A DNA stretch of 23,850 nucleotides from a virus. Under the pieces are notes generated by a model that saw nothing but the letters and a program-made list of their open reading frames with translations, was not told the DNA's origin and searched no databases. Each line of letters begins with the position of its first letter. The stretch's first letter is position 1. The translations under genes were made by a program, and so were the position numbers. This document shows positions 13,883 to 22,642 of this stretch, in pieces. The DNA is taken from positions 1 to 23,850 of the IMG/VR virus record IMGVR_UViG_3300008459_000397; one strand, written 5' to 3'.

Positions 13883-16800
13883 ATGGCTAGTACACTTATT
13901 CAAAACCTTTTTGCTACCACATATAAAGATGATTATCGTGATAGTGATAACTACCACCGTATCTTATTTAACTCAGGTAGAGCTCTTCAAGCAAGAGAGC
14001 TTACCCAGATGCAGACAATTATCCAAAATGAAATAGCTCGTTTTGGTCGTAATATCTTTAAGGAAGGCGCATCTGTAGTGCCTGGTGGTGCTACATTAGA
14101 TACTAATTATACATTTGTTAAACTTAACACCGCTACTAACACACTACCTACAACCAACCTTGTAAATAATATTTTCACTGGTCAAACGTCTGGTCTCCGC
14201 GCAAAGATTTTAGAAGTTGTGCCAGCGGAAGGTGCTGACCCAGCTACATTATATGTTGAATATATCGGTGGGGTGTCAGGCGGGGTATCCACAGCATTAA
14301 GATTCACTCCTGGCGAAAACATAACTGATGGTACAACCACTTTAACTGTACAAACAACAAATACTGATACGAATCGTGCATCTGGCCAAGGTGTAAGATT
14401 TTCTGTAGCAAATGGAACATTTTTTACTAGAGGCCATTTTGTATTTGTTGAGCAGCAGTCTCTTATTATTAGTAAATACAGCCCGGTGTATAATGGGGTA
14501 GTGGGTTTCATAGTTACAGAAGACGTTGTTACAGTCGCTGATGATGTTAATCTATATGACAACCAAGGGGTAACGCCAAACACAACCGCCCCAGGGGCCG
14601 ACAGATATAGAATTACATGTACATTAACAGATCAATCAAATGTTGATTCTGATCAAGATTTTATCTATGTTGCTGAAATAAAAAATTCAGTAATTGTTGA
14701 TAACGTCAAAGGCACAGGCGAATTTAATAAGATTAATGATCTTCTTGCTACGAGAACAAAAGAGGAATCTGGAGATTATATTGTTAGACCATTCTATCTA
14801 AAGTTTGATGAAGATTCAGATATTAATTTTCTAATTGCTGATGTTTCAGCTGGTGTAGCATATCTTAATGGATACAGACGCGAGGTGCCGGCACCTCAAA
14901 AAATTAGAATTCGTAAACCAACGTCTACTGCATCTTTTAATAACGAGGCAATTGCTGCTAACTACGGTAACTATATTGTTTGTTCAACAATTAAAGGCAC
15001 TCCATTAATCAACACGGTTGAGAAATGGAATTTGAGAAGTGCAACCGGATACGGTGGTTCAACTATTGGTACAGCGCGTGTTAAAGCGGTTGAAGAAGAT
15101 GGTGCAACTTACAAATACTATCTAACTGACATTTTAATGACTGGTTCTAACAACTTCAGAGATGTTAGATCAATTGGTGTTAGTGTAACAACATATGCAG
15201 ATCTTGTATTGGAAAACTCACTAGCAGTTATTAAAGATGCTGCAAACAATGATTTGCTGTTTGCTCTTCCAAGACAAAGACCTCAAAATATTTCCGATAT
15301 TAGCTTGCAGGTGCAAAAGCGTTTTACTACCACAAACGCATCAGGAACGGCAACGCTCGGCCCAGGTAATCTAGGAGCAGGTGAAACTTGGGCTGATGTC
15401 AACTCGTGGATTATAACCGTTGATTCAAGTGGTAATAATATTTCCTCCACTGTATCTGTTTCAGGTTCTGGAACCACAACTGCAACAATTAGTAGCATTC
15501 CTGTTGGTAACGGCGCAACGATTGAAGTGCTAGCTTATATCGATAAGTCGGCAGGTGTCGCTGCTACAAAGACTATGACTACAACAACGCGTAGCGCTGC
15601 TATTGAATCTGACGGTACTGGCAATAAATATTTAGATTTGCGCAAAGCAGATGTATATGACATTCTTAGAGTTAGAGACTCAGATTCAAACGGTGCTGAC
15701 CTAACTAACTACTTCAGATTTGATAATGGCCAGCGCGATAACTTCTACGATACTGGTAAGCTGAGACTTAAATCGACATTCTCCGCTCCTACTGGAAACG
15801 TGTTTGCTAGATTCCGCTACTTTACTCAAGGTGCTGGTGATTTCTTTGCTGCAACATCATACGATTCGGCAACAACTGGATTGTCTTATAGCGAAATTCC
15901 CAACTTTAGACTATCAAACGGCACAACTGTTAATCTTAGAGATTTTCTAGATTTCCGCCCTCGCATTGGAGACCGTGGAACAACCTTTGATAGCGCTACA
16001 GCTAGTATAAGATTCCTACCTAAAAACACGGATATTATCCGCGCAGATGTAGACTACTATTTGCCAAGATCTGATAAACTTGTTTTATCAGAAGCCTTTA
16101 CTAGCTCTAGGGGTAAATCGGATATTGATGCTGTCCTGACATTTATTGAGGGTACGCCGTCATTTAATCCAGATTATCCCCCTACTCCAGAAAATGCTAT
16201 GGAGCTGTACAAAATTCGAATGAATCCTAATACATTGAATGATTCGGATTTGGGTATTTCTATGATTGAACACAAGCGCTACACAATGGCAGATATTGGA
16301 GCTCTTGAAAAAAGAATTGACCGCTTAGAAGAATACACAACACTATCATTATTGGAACTTGAGACAAGTACTTTTGCTGTTGTCGACTCGGCTGGTATTT
16401 CAAGAACTAAAGCTGGATTTTTGGCTGATGGTTTTTCTGATCACTTCTTTTCTGATACAATATCGACAGAATATAGAGCTTCTATCAATCCAAAGGCAGG
16501 AGTTGTTAGACCGTCTGTAATAACAAATAATATTAGACTAAAATACGACTCTAGTAAATCTTCAAATGTTGTGTTGAAGGGAGATACTGTATATCTAAAT
16601 TATGATGAAGTTGAATTTGTTTCACAACCAATGATGTCTGGATCAGAAAACATTAATCCGTTCCACGTCATCAACACTATTGGCACTCTTCATCTATCTC
16701 CCGCTTCCGATGAATGGAAAGACACTCAATACCTTCCCGCTCGAATTATTGACGGTGGTATAAGAGTAGATGTTAACCCTCAATCAAACTTTAATGAGCA

Positions 16801-19597
16801 TCAGTGGCAGTGGCAGGGTAATACAACCAGTAATACAACCGGTAGTGTAACTGATGGTGTTGGCACCGTAGTAGGTGGATCAACATCGACCTCAACATCA
16901 AGAAAGACAACCACAAATCCTAACGGCGGAACAACAACTACTACCACCAGAACAACTACAACAGTTGTTGATAGAGTTGTTGCTGACGAAACAATCCGTT
17001 CAACAATTGGTGATAGAGTTGTTGATGTTGCTGTTATTCCATTTATGAGATCACGTAAGATTCACTTTGAAGCATTTGGTTTAAAACCATTTCAACAGTA
17101 TTTTGCAGTCTTTGATAATACTTTGGTATCCGATTGGGTTCGTGAAGAACCATTTGTTAACTATGCAGAAACAACAAATGATTATGGAAATATCTACAAT
17201 AATGCTACACAACATCCAGAAGGACCCACAATCTTAACATCGGATGGTAGTGGTTTGATGACTGGGTCATTCTTTATTCCTAATACACCAAATCTTAGGT
17301 TTAGAACCGGTATTCGCGAATTTAAATTACTTAACGTTAATTCAAACAATGAAGTTGACGCCACTTCTCTAGCTGTTGGTGTTTATGAAGCTAATGGAAT
17401 TTTAGAAACAAGACAACAAGACATTCTATCAACTCGAGCAATTACTGTTCGCTCATTTACATCAACATCAACTGAGACATCTGTATCGGTTACAGATCCA
17501 CCACCGCCTCCGCCTCCGCCTCCGCCAGATCCACCTGAACCGAGGGTTCCTCGTCGAACGAGAGATGATCAGTTTTCGTGCTTTGTTGCAGGAACTCAGA
17601 TTACTATGGCGGATGGGTCTAAGAAAAATATTGAAGATGTCGAAATTGGTGAAAAACTATTAGGCCAAGATGGTGTGATTAACACCGTTCTTGAATTTGA
17701 TCATCCTCAACTTGATGGTAGAGATATAATCGGTATTAATGGTAACGGCAAGTTTATGACGCCAGAACATCCACTCTTTACTAAGAATGGTTGGAGATCA
17801 TATTCAGCAGCAACGTTTGAACGTCAATTCCCGCATATGTTATTCCTCGATGTAAAAGATCTTGAAATTGGGGATGAGATTCTTGTTGATGATGGTTCTT
17901 GGCTACTTGTTGAAAGTTTGGAAGTATATAAAAATGAACCAGAGCAAACTGTCTACAATTTTATCCTAGATGGTAATAATACCTATTATGCAAATGGTTT
18001 ATTGGCTCATAATAGAAGTCATAGTGACCCACTAGCTCAAACTTTTTACAATAATTTTGATGAGGGGGTCTTCTTAACAAAGGTTGCTATATATTTTAAG
18101 ACAAAACCAACAGACGCTAATAACCCATCAACTGTTACTCTTGAGATTAGATCTGTTGTAAATGGTTACCCATCATCAAACTTTGTTGTTCCAAACTCTA
18201 CAGTTACCTTGGCTCCAAGTCAAGTTAATCTTCCAGCTGCCCAAACAGTAGACGCAGTATTAGCTGCTCCAACATACTTTGTCTTCCCAGAACCCGTATT
18301 TTTAATGGGCGACACTGATTACTGTATTGTTCTTCTTACGGGAACAACTGACTATAATGTTTATGTTGGCGAAACTGATGCCTTTGTTCTTGGAAGCGAT
18401 CAAAGAAGAATCACTCAACAACCATCCTTAGGATCACTATTTAAGTCTCAAAATCAACAAACATGGGAACCGGATCAAACAAAAGATCTAGCCTTTAAAT
18501 TATTCAGAGCTGAGTTCAGTACATCCCCTGGATATGCTGTACTTGAAAATGTTGATGTGCCTAAGAAACTACTTGTTACAGATCCAATTCAAGTAGACTC
18601 TGGATCTCGTTGGGCTACAATTTATCACCCGCTCCACGGTTTCGACTCAGGAGATACGGTTAATATAACTGGACTAGATTCTGCTACTACATACAGCGGA
18701 GTTTTAGGAAGAAGCATTATAGGAAACAATATTGTTAGTTTCCCTGATGCTTCTGGTTTCCAGATCTATATGGACTCTGCAGCAACAGCGACCGCACTTG
18801 TTGGTGGCTCATCAGTATTAGCTAGCCAAAATTTCATGTATGATATTATTAATCCTCATATTGATATGTTGGTTCCGGGCTCAACGTTTGTAGGAACATC
18901 GGCAAAGCTCACAACAGGAAGATCCCTAGCTGGTAATGAAACAAGATTTGTTAAAGATGCTAATTTTAACAGTATTGTAGTAAAAGAGGATAACTATGCA
19001 AATGCTCCTCTAATGGTTGCAGATCGCAGTTATGAAAATCTTGCTCCTCTAAATGGTGAACGATCTATATCAGTCAAGATTGATATGGTATCTTCAAGAG
19101 GCTCTGTATCTCCTATTATTGATATGCAAAGAGCATCATCAATTTTGGTGAGTAATTTGATTGATAAACAAGACTCTGATCGCTCTCTTGCAGGATTCAA
19201 TACACCACTCGTGTTTATTAATGAAACAGACCCTCAAGATGGAACCCATGTGGCAAAGCACGTGACTGTTCCTGTGGGACTTGCTGAGGATGCTGTAGGC
19301 CTGCAAGTTGTTCTAGCTGCTAATAGACCAGCAGATGCTGACTTCCTTGTATACTATAGAACTGCAACTAGCGGTGTAAATATTAGAACAAAGAACTGGA
19401 CATATGTTGCTCAAGATGTTCCTATTCCTTCTGATGATAACCCTAATGTGTTCCGTGAGTATCGTTATCTAATAGGTGGAAAAAATGGTACATTAACACC
19501 ATTTACAGAATATCAATTAAAAATTGTATTCCGTTCTACAAACAGTTCTAAGGTTCCATCAATAACAGACCTGAGAGTAATAGCTTTGGGGAACTAA
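13883..19597 (+). CDS. Long tail structural protein (DUF4815-like) with embedded Hint domain
   Basis: This 1904-residue protein resembles the long virion proteins of marine T4-like phages, usually found near gp8. The N-terminus has the conserved YHRILFNSGRALQARELTQM and FGRNIFKEGASVVPGG patterns. A beta module follows at residues 93-158; a coiled-coil-like stretch (YTMADIGALEKRIDRLEEYT, about 800-825) and a Thr-rich linker (about 979-1030) come next. Ten consecutive Pro residues (1206-1215) lead to a Hint domain from Cys1233 to Asn1377. The C-terminal module (1382-1904) begins SDPLAQTF and continues with VFLTKVAIYFKTKPTDANNP, as in homologs without Hint. By position it corresponds to gp9/gp10-type outer baseplate or fibre-attachment proteins. 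Cleavage or splicing at the Hint would change its final form: 1232- and 527-residue pieces, or a 1759-residue chain. The ATG follows a short AT-rich gap. Confidence 0.82.
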   Translation: MASTLIQNLFATTYKDDYRDSDNYHRILFNSGRALQARELTQMQTIIQNEIARFGRNIFKEGASVVPGGATLDTNYTFVKLNTATNTLPTTNLVNNIFTGQTSGLRAKILEVVPAEGADPATLYVEYIGGVSGGVSTALRFTPGENITDGTTTLTVQTTNTDTNRASGQGVRFSVANGTFFTRGHFVFVEQQSLIISKYSPVYNGVVGFIVTEDVVTVADDVNLYDNQGVTPNTTAPGADRYRITCTLTDQSNVDSDQDFIYVAEIKNSVIVDNVKGTGEFNKINDLLATRTKEESGDYIVRPFYLKFDEDSDINFLIADVSAGVAYLNGYRREVPAPQKIRIRKPTSTASFNNEAIAANYGNYIVCSTIKGTPLINTVEKWNLRSATGYGGSTIGTARVKAVEEDGATYKYYLTDILMTGSNNFRDVRSIGVSVTTYADLVLENSLAVIKDAANNDLLFALPRQRPQNISDISLQVQKRFTTTNASGTATLGPGNLGAGETWADVNSWIITVDSSGNNISSTVSVSGSGTTTATISSIPVGNGATIEVLAYIDKSAGVAATKTMTTTTRSAAIESDGTGNKYLDLRKADVYDILRVRDSDSNGADLTNYFRFDNGQRDNFYDTGKLRLKSTFSAPTGNVFARFRYFTQGAGDFFAATSYDSATTGLSYSEIPNFRLSNGTTVNLRDFLDFRPRIGDRGTTFDSATASIRFLPKNTDIIRADVDYYLPRSDKLVLSEAFTSSRGKSDIDAVLTFIEGTPSFNPDYPPTPENAMELYKIRMNPNTLNDSDLGISMIEHKRYTMADIGALEKRIDRLEEYTTLSLLELETSTFAVVDSAGISRTKAGFLADGFSDHFFSDTISTEYRASINPKAGVVRPSVITNNIRLKYDSSKSSNVVLKGDTVYLNYDEVEFVSQPMMSGSENINPFHVINTIGTLHLSPASDEWKDTQYLPARIIDGGIRVDVNPQSNFNEHQWQWQGNTTSNTTGSVTDGVGTVVGGSTSTSTSRKTTTNPNGGTTTTTTRTTTTVVDRVVADETIRSTIGDRVVDVAVIPFMRSRKIHFEAFGLKPFQQYFAVFDNTLVSDWVREEPFVNYAETTNDYGNIYNNATQHPEGPTILTSDGSGLMTGSFFIPNTPNLRFRTGIREFKLLNVNSNNEVDATSLAVGVYEANGILETRQQDILSTRAITVRSFTSTSTETSVSVTDPPPPPPPPPPDPPEPRVPRRTRDDQFSCFVAGTQITMADGSKKNIEDVEIGEKLLGQDGVINTVLEFDHPQLDGRDIIGINGNGKFMTPEHPLFTKNGWRSYSAATFERQFPHMLFLDVKDLEIGDEILVDDGSWLLVESLEVYKNEPEQTVYNFILDGNNTYYANGLLAHNRSHSDPLAQTFYNNFDEGVFLTKVAIYFKTKPTDANNPSTVTLEIRSVVNGYPSSNFVVPNSTVTLAPSQVNLPAAQTVDAVLAAPTYFVFPEPVFLMGDTDYCIVLLTGTTDYNVYVGETDAFVLGSDQRRITQQPSLGSLFKSQNQQTWEPDQTKDLAFKLFRAEFSTSPGYAVLENVDVPKKLLVTDPIQVDSGSRWATIYHPLHGFDSGDTVNITGLDSATTYSGVLGRSIIGNNIVSFPDASGFQIYMDSAATATALVGGSSVLASQNFMYDIINPHIDMLVPGSTFVGTSAKLTTGRSLAGNETRFVKDANFNSIVVKEDNYANAPLMVADRSYENLAPLNGERSISVKIDMVSSRGSVSPIIDMQRASSILVSNLIDKQDSDRSLAGFNTPLVFINETDPQDGTHVAKHVTVPVGLAEDAVGLQVVLAANRPADADFLVYYRTATSGVNIRTKNWTYVAQDVPIPSDDNPNVFREYRYLIGGKNGTLTPFTEYQLKIVFRSTNSSKVPSITDLRVIALGN
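17498..17527 (+). repeat. Polyproline tract with CCGCCT repeats
   Basis: Ten Pro codons in a row (CCA CCA CCG CCT CCG CCT CCG CCT CCG CCA) encode residues 1206-1215 of the long tail protein. The alternating CCG/CCT units form a short tandem repeat that could expand or contract by slippage in whole codons. The tract stiffens the linker between the N-terminal part and the Hint domain. Confidence 0.8.
17579..18013 (+). other. Hint (intein-like autoprocessing) domain without homing endonuclease
   Basis: The 145 residues from Cys1233 to Asn1377 carry the intein blocks in order: block A CFVAGTQITMADGS, followed by IEDVEIGEKLL; block B MTPEHPLF with Thr1293 and His1296 (TxxH); block F TVYNFILDGNNTYYANG; and block G LLAHN with His1376-Asn1377. 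There is no endonuclease insert. The block F position that is often His is Asn1366. The next residue is Arg1378, not the Cys, Ser or Thr needed for ordinary splicing. The domain is in frame with both flanks and lies directly before the SDPLAQTF module. Self-cleavage is therefore more likely than clean splicing. This type resembles bacterial intein-like domains. Confidence 0.85.
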
Positions 19598-19803
19598 TGA
19601 AAAACTATATTCCAGTATCAGGCAATCGTTCATTTGCTCGAGATGAAAAAACGGGGGCTATTGTGAACATAAATACTGAAGAGATTAAGGAAGCGCGTAA
19701 TAGAAAAGCTGCGAAGAATAAAGAAAAAGAAGAATTTCAGCAGCTAAAAACAGAAGTTGCTGAAATTAAACAACTGCTAAAACAATTGGTTGAGAAACTA
19801 TAA
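19597..19803 (+). CDS. Small coiled-coil phage protein
   Basis: This 68-residue, highly charged protein has an N-terminal segment (NYIPVSGNRSFARDEKTGAI) and a C-terminal helix with heptad hydrophobics (FQQLKTEVAEIKQLLKQLVE). Comparable small proteins follow the long tail protein in marine T4-like phages. The first ATG overlaps the preceding TAA (TAATG), and its own stop overlaps the next start, so all three genes are probably translated together. A role in oligomerising or bridging tail fibre parts is a guess; no enzyme motif is present. Confidence 0.65.
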   Translation: MKNYIPVSGNRSFARDEKTGAIVNINTEEIKEARNRKAAKNKEKEEFQQLKTEVAEIKQLLKQLVEKL

Positions 19804-20483
19804 TGGTACTAAGAACAGTAAATCTATCTGATACTATTGATCAGTGGAAGAATCAGCACAATAGTCTTGCAACAGATGTTGGCGATCTTTCCCTATTAAA
19901 CACTACAGATAGCTCTAGCATTGTAGCTGCAATCAACTCGTTGATTGGTGAGTTTGATTCTGCTAACATTGTTACTCTAGCTCGAAGCTCTTTGAGTGGT
20001 GGTACTGGAATCACATATAGCTCATCTACTGGTGTTATAACATTAAGTGTTCCAGCAAACACTATTACGTTTACTATGATGGCAGACTCTGCTATTGGTA
20101 CATCGGAGCTAAGAAACAACTCTGTAACGTTTGAAAAAATGGCAGACTCTGCTATTGGTACATCGGAGCTAAGAAAAAATGCTGTTACTTATTCTAAAAT
20201 ACAGAACATTGTAACAGCTAACAGAGTGTTGGGATCAACATCAGCAAATGGTCCTGTTACAGAAGTGCAAATTCAAACAGCAATGTATGCTACAGGATCG
20301 GTTGACTCTGCAGCACTTGGTAGCTTATCAGTAGCTACAGCCAAGCTTCAAAACAATGCTGTAACGTTTGACAAGATGGCTGATTCTTCTGTTGGAAGCA
20401 ACGAGCTTCGTCAAGCTGTTCAATTAATCATATATAATTCAGCTGGTTCAGCTGTTAAATCATTGTATGGTGCTGGTGAGTAA
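19803..20483 (+). CDS. Tail-fibre-like repeat protein
   Basis: The 226-residue product has a fibre-like layout. A helical N-terminus (LSDTIDQWKNQHNSLATDVG, residues 8-27) is followed by GGTGITYSSSTGVITLSVP, a motif common in phage fibres, and then a 20-residue tandem repeat, VTFEKMADSAIGTSELRNN type, with two nearly identical copies and a diverged third one near the C-terminus (NAVTFDKMADSSVGSNELRQ). Such repeats typically form triple-stranded fibre shafts. The absence of a signal sequence or membrane helix supports a virion role. Its translation is coupled to both neighbours by one-base overlaps. The receptor or partner is unknown. Confidence 0.7.
   Translation: MVLRTVNLSDTIDQWKNQHNSLATDVGDLSLLNTTDSSSIVAAINSLIGEFDSANIVTLARSSLSGGTGITYSSSTGVITLSVPANTITFTMMADSAIGTSELRNNSVTFEKMADSAIGTSELRKNAVTYSKIQNIVTANRVLGSTSANGPVTEVQIQTAMYATGSVDSAALGSLSVATAKLQNNAVTFDKMADSSVGSNELRQAVQLIIYNSAGSAVKSLYGAGE
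20079..20176 (+). repeat. 60-bp tandem repeat in the fibre gene
   Basis: The 38 bases 20079-20116 are identical to 20139-20176, a 60-nt period (20 codons) starting ATGGCAGACTCTGC. The rest of each unit differs. A third, diverged unit lies near 20352-20413. The identity of the two adjacent copies suggests recent duplication. Confidence 0.85.
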
Positions 20484-21424
20484 TGGCAGTAAGAAGACCT
20501 CTTAAACTCGACGGATCTAATAACCTTGTTGAGATGAGCGATACAGATATCGCTAACATCAAGGCTGAGATGGTTCGTCAGTATAGCTTAAGCCCTTCCG
20601 TCACTCTTGCGTATAGCGCTGGGAGTGGTAACTTGGGGACAATTGCTGATACCAGATATCAAGCTGGTGCCGTATCTTCAACAAATACTTCGTTCCCGAC
20701 AGAAGCTACAACTGCTGAACCAAGTCAGTTAACTGTTAACTATACAACAATTCTTGAGGCTTTTACTACACTATCGGCACCCGCTGATACAAATAGTGTT
20801 GCATTTCCTGTATATCTAACAGCATCAAACCACATTCAAGCTATGACTCTTACAGACATGCGCGACACCTTTGTTGATGATGTTATTACAACCTTAACGA
20901 CTGCAGCTACGACCACTTCTCAGGGTGGCACATATAGAATTCACACTGCAAACACTCTAGCTGGCCATACATTAGTTAGTGCAACTCCAGTATTCACAGA
21001 TACGCGGCCAGATTTGACTCTATATACTGCATTAGGTATTCCTGAAACCCAGGACCAACCGGTTACAGTTACTAACTATTATCTGTTTAGAATTGATGGT
21101 GCGACCGTTGGTACAATTCCTACACCAGTGTTTGTTAGAAACGCTGATGGTAATTTACAACAATATACTACTGCAGCTTTACAAACCATACTTCAAGATA
21201 TGGTCCGCTACTATGCAGCTAACGTTACTGGATACAAGGTAGATTATGCTCTTTCAACATCAGCTACAAACTCTCGTGGATCTGGTATGGCTAATACCGA
21301 TTACACTAGCGTCACCGGTAACTATCAGACAAACCAGGTTGGGGATACATATTATGCGCAAGAATTCCCGAACGGAACCCTATCAACGATAACTACTACA
21401 TATTTAACATGCGCACGAGTGTAA
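20483..21424 (+). CDS. Virion structural protein, fibre-associated
   Basis: This 313-residue protein opens with AVRRPLKLDGSNNLVEMSDT, a pattern I associate with virion proteins of marine T4-like phages. It is Thr/Ala-rich and mostly predicted beta, with segments such as TYRIHTANTLAGHTLVSATP, NYYLFRIDGATVG and a C-terminal TTTYLTCARV. No catalytic motif, membrane segment or signal peptide is visible. It is coupled to the fibre-like gene by a one-base overlap and followed by a new ribosome site. A tail tip or fibre accessory role is inferred from composition and location only. Confidence 0.62.
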   Translation: MAVRRPLKLDGSNNLVEMSDTDIANIKAEMVRQYSLSPSVTLAYSAGSGNLGTIADTRYQAGAVSSTNTSFPTEATTAEPSQLTVNYTTILEAFTTLSAPADTNSVAFPVYLTASNHIQAMTLTDMRDTFVDDVITTLTTAATTTSQGGTYRIHTANTLAGHTLVSATPVFTDTRPDLTLYTALGIPETQDQPVTVTNYYLFRIDGATVGTIPTPVFVRNADGNLQQYTTAALQTILQDMVRYYAANVTGYKVDYALSTSATNSRGSGMANTDYTSVTGNYQTNQVGDTYYAQEFPNGTLSTITTTYLTCARV

Positions 21425-21437
21425 AGGATTTTATATA

Positions 21438-21983
21438 ATGGCAACTTTTTCAGGTAAACAGATTCTCCACGCCGTTTTTACAAACAATGCTAACGATACA
21501 ATTGAAGTCGTTTACAACCATAAAGAAGATGGTGAGACTCCTGAGTATATTAGCGTTTGGGTTCCAGCTACAGACCCCACAAACGTGGAGTTAATAGGTT
21601 TAAAGCAAGAGGGTTGGTCTTTTGAAAGAATCCAACGAGAAACTCACAATTATCTTGAGAAGCAAAAGCAGGCCCGCGAAGCTCGCATGTATAAGATGGT
21701 TGAAGAAAAAGTAGAAGAAACAAAACTTAAAATTGCCCAAATGTATGAGCAGCGATACAATGAAATGATTGACGCTGGTCCAGTAGTAACGACAAACATT
21801 CTTCAAGCTGTTATTGAATTAAATAACGACGAAGATATTTTATTTAAAACAAAACTAGCTGTGTTTGATTTGCCACAGGTAAAGGATTTAAAAGATAGAG
21901 CCTCTAAACAAAAAATTAGGACGGCCAAATCTTTAATGGAATTGTTTGGAGTTTTGGGAGCAGTTTTAGAAGAAACAAAATGA
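21438..21983 (+). CDS. Uncharacterised coiled-coil phage protein
   Basis: The 181-residue product starts with a beta-containing part (GKQILHAVFTNNANDTIEVV) and has a long charged helix at about residues 56-110 (ETHNYLEKQKQAREARMYKM, then KLKIAQMYEQRYNEMID), which should form a coiled coil. A second helical part closes the protein. No family is recognised. AAGGA lies upstream of the ATG. The stop overlaps the next start by four bases (ATGA). Between the fibre genes and the transferase genes it might be a fibre assembly chaperone, but the sequence does not show that. Confidence 0.55.
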   Translation: MATFSGKQILHAVFTNNANDTIEVVYNHKEDGETPEYISVWVPATDPTNVELIGLKQEGWSFERIQRETHNYLEKQKQAREARMYKMVEEKVEETKLKIAQMYEQRYNEMIDAGPVVTTNILQAVIELNNDEDILFKTKLAVFDLPQVKDLKDRASKQKIRTAKSLMELFGVLGAVLEETK

Positions 21984-22642
21984 ATATAATATTTGTGAAT
22001 TTTGGCACCAAGTATACTCCTGGGCATGTCAATCAACTTTTTAATGCTTTAAAAAAACACAACAGTACTTTTAAATATTTTGTTTATACTGACAATGACT
22101 TTAAAGATATAGGTCAGTATGATTTAGATATAAAAATCATAAAACCTTTAAAACCTAAACTGCCAAAGTGGTGGAATAAGCTAGCTATGTTTAGTGAAGC
22201 TTTTCCAGTTAGGGGCCGGATTTTATATTTCGACATCGACACTGTTATAAAAAGCGATCCATTTAAAATAATTAATGATATCGATTGGTCTAAACTAACA
22301 ATGATAGATTGTCATTGGAAGTCAAAAGATATGATCAGATTGACTAATCTTGACGTTACAATTAATTCATCTGTCCTTGCATGGGATTCAGATAATCCAA
22401 AAATACACCATATATGGAACCATTTTAATAGTGGCTATAAAGACTACTATCTAAGAAAATATGTTGGCATAGATAGGTTTCTAGTGCATGAATCTTTCGA
22501 TGCTAGTTTGTTTGCACATTTCCCCCACGATTATATTATGTCATACAAATATGAAAGCCACGATAAGCTGGCTCCAGTAATTACTTTTGAGGAATTAGAT
22601 TTTGGATCAATTGATACTCTACAGATCTCTCAAACTCGTTGA
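21980..22642 (+). CDS. Glycosyltransferase-like protein (GT-A fold)
   Basis: This 220-residue protein has a GT-A type start (MNIIFVNFGTKYTPGHVNQL), a Lys/Pro loop, then WWNKLAMFSEAFP and RILYFDIDTVI. Asp85-Ile86-Asp87 is the DxD motif that coordinates metal and the nucleotide-sugar in such enzymes. NSSVLAWDSDNPKIHHIW, about residue 129 onward, is comparable to the acceptor side region of GT8-like proteins. It is at the short end for the fold. Its start overlaps the previous stop by four bases. The substrate is not evident. A second DxD protein begins at 23237, separated by a methyltransferase-like gene, so they may act on the same surface glycan or protein. Confidence 0.68.
   Translation: MNIIFVNFGTKYTPGHVNQLFNALKKHNSTFKYFVYTDNDFKDIGQYDLDIKIIKPLKPKLPKWWNKLAMFSEAFPVRGRILYFDIDTVIKSDPFKIINDIDWSKLTMIDCHWKSKDMIRLTNLDVTINSSVLAWDSDNPKIHHIWNHFNSGYKDYYLRKYVGIDRFLVHESFDASLFAHFPHDYIMSYKYESHDKLAPVITFEELDFGSIDTLQISQTR
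22589..22594 (+). promoter_or_regulatory. Ribosome binding site for a TTG start
   Basis: GAGGAA ends 7 nt before the TTG at 22602 and lies within the end of the glycosyltransferase-like gene. It is the best site near the beginning of the next frame; the first in-frame ATG (22662) has no comparable site close by. Confidence 0.5.

Noticed and set aside
14182-14583. 133-residue minus-strand open frame
   Set aside because: It lies fully inside the long tail protein gene, has no ribosome site or promoter, and shows no recognisable family; it is a shadow of the plus-strand codon pattern.
17579-18013. Mobile intein with homing endonuclease
   Set aside because: The domain is only 145 residues, with no LAGLIDADG or HNH motif between blocks B and F.
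20079-20176. CRISPR-like repeat
   Set aside because: Only two adjacent in-frame copies within a coding region; the intervening bases encode the same fibre repeat, not spacers.
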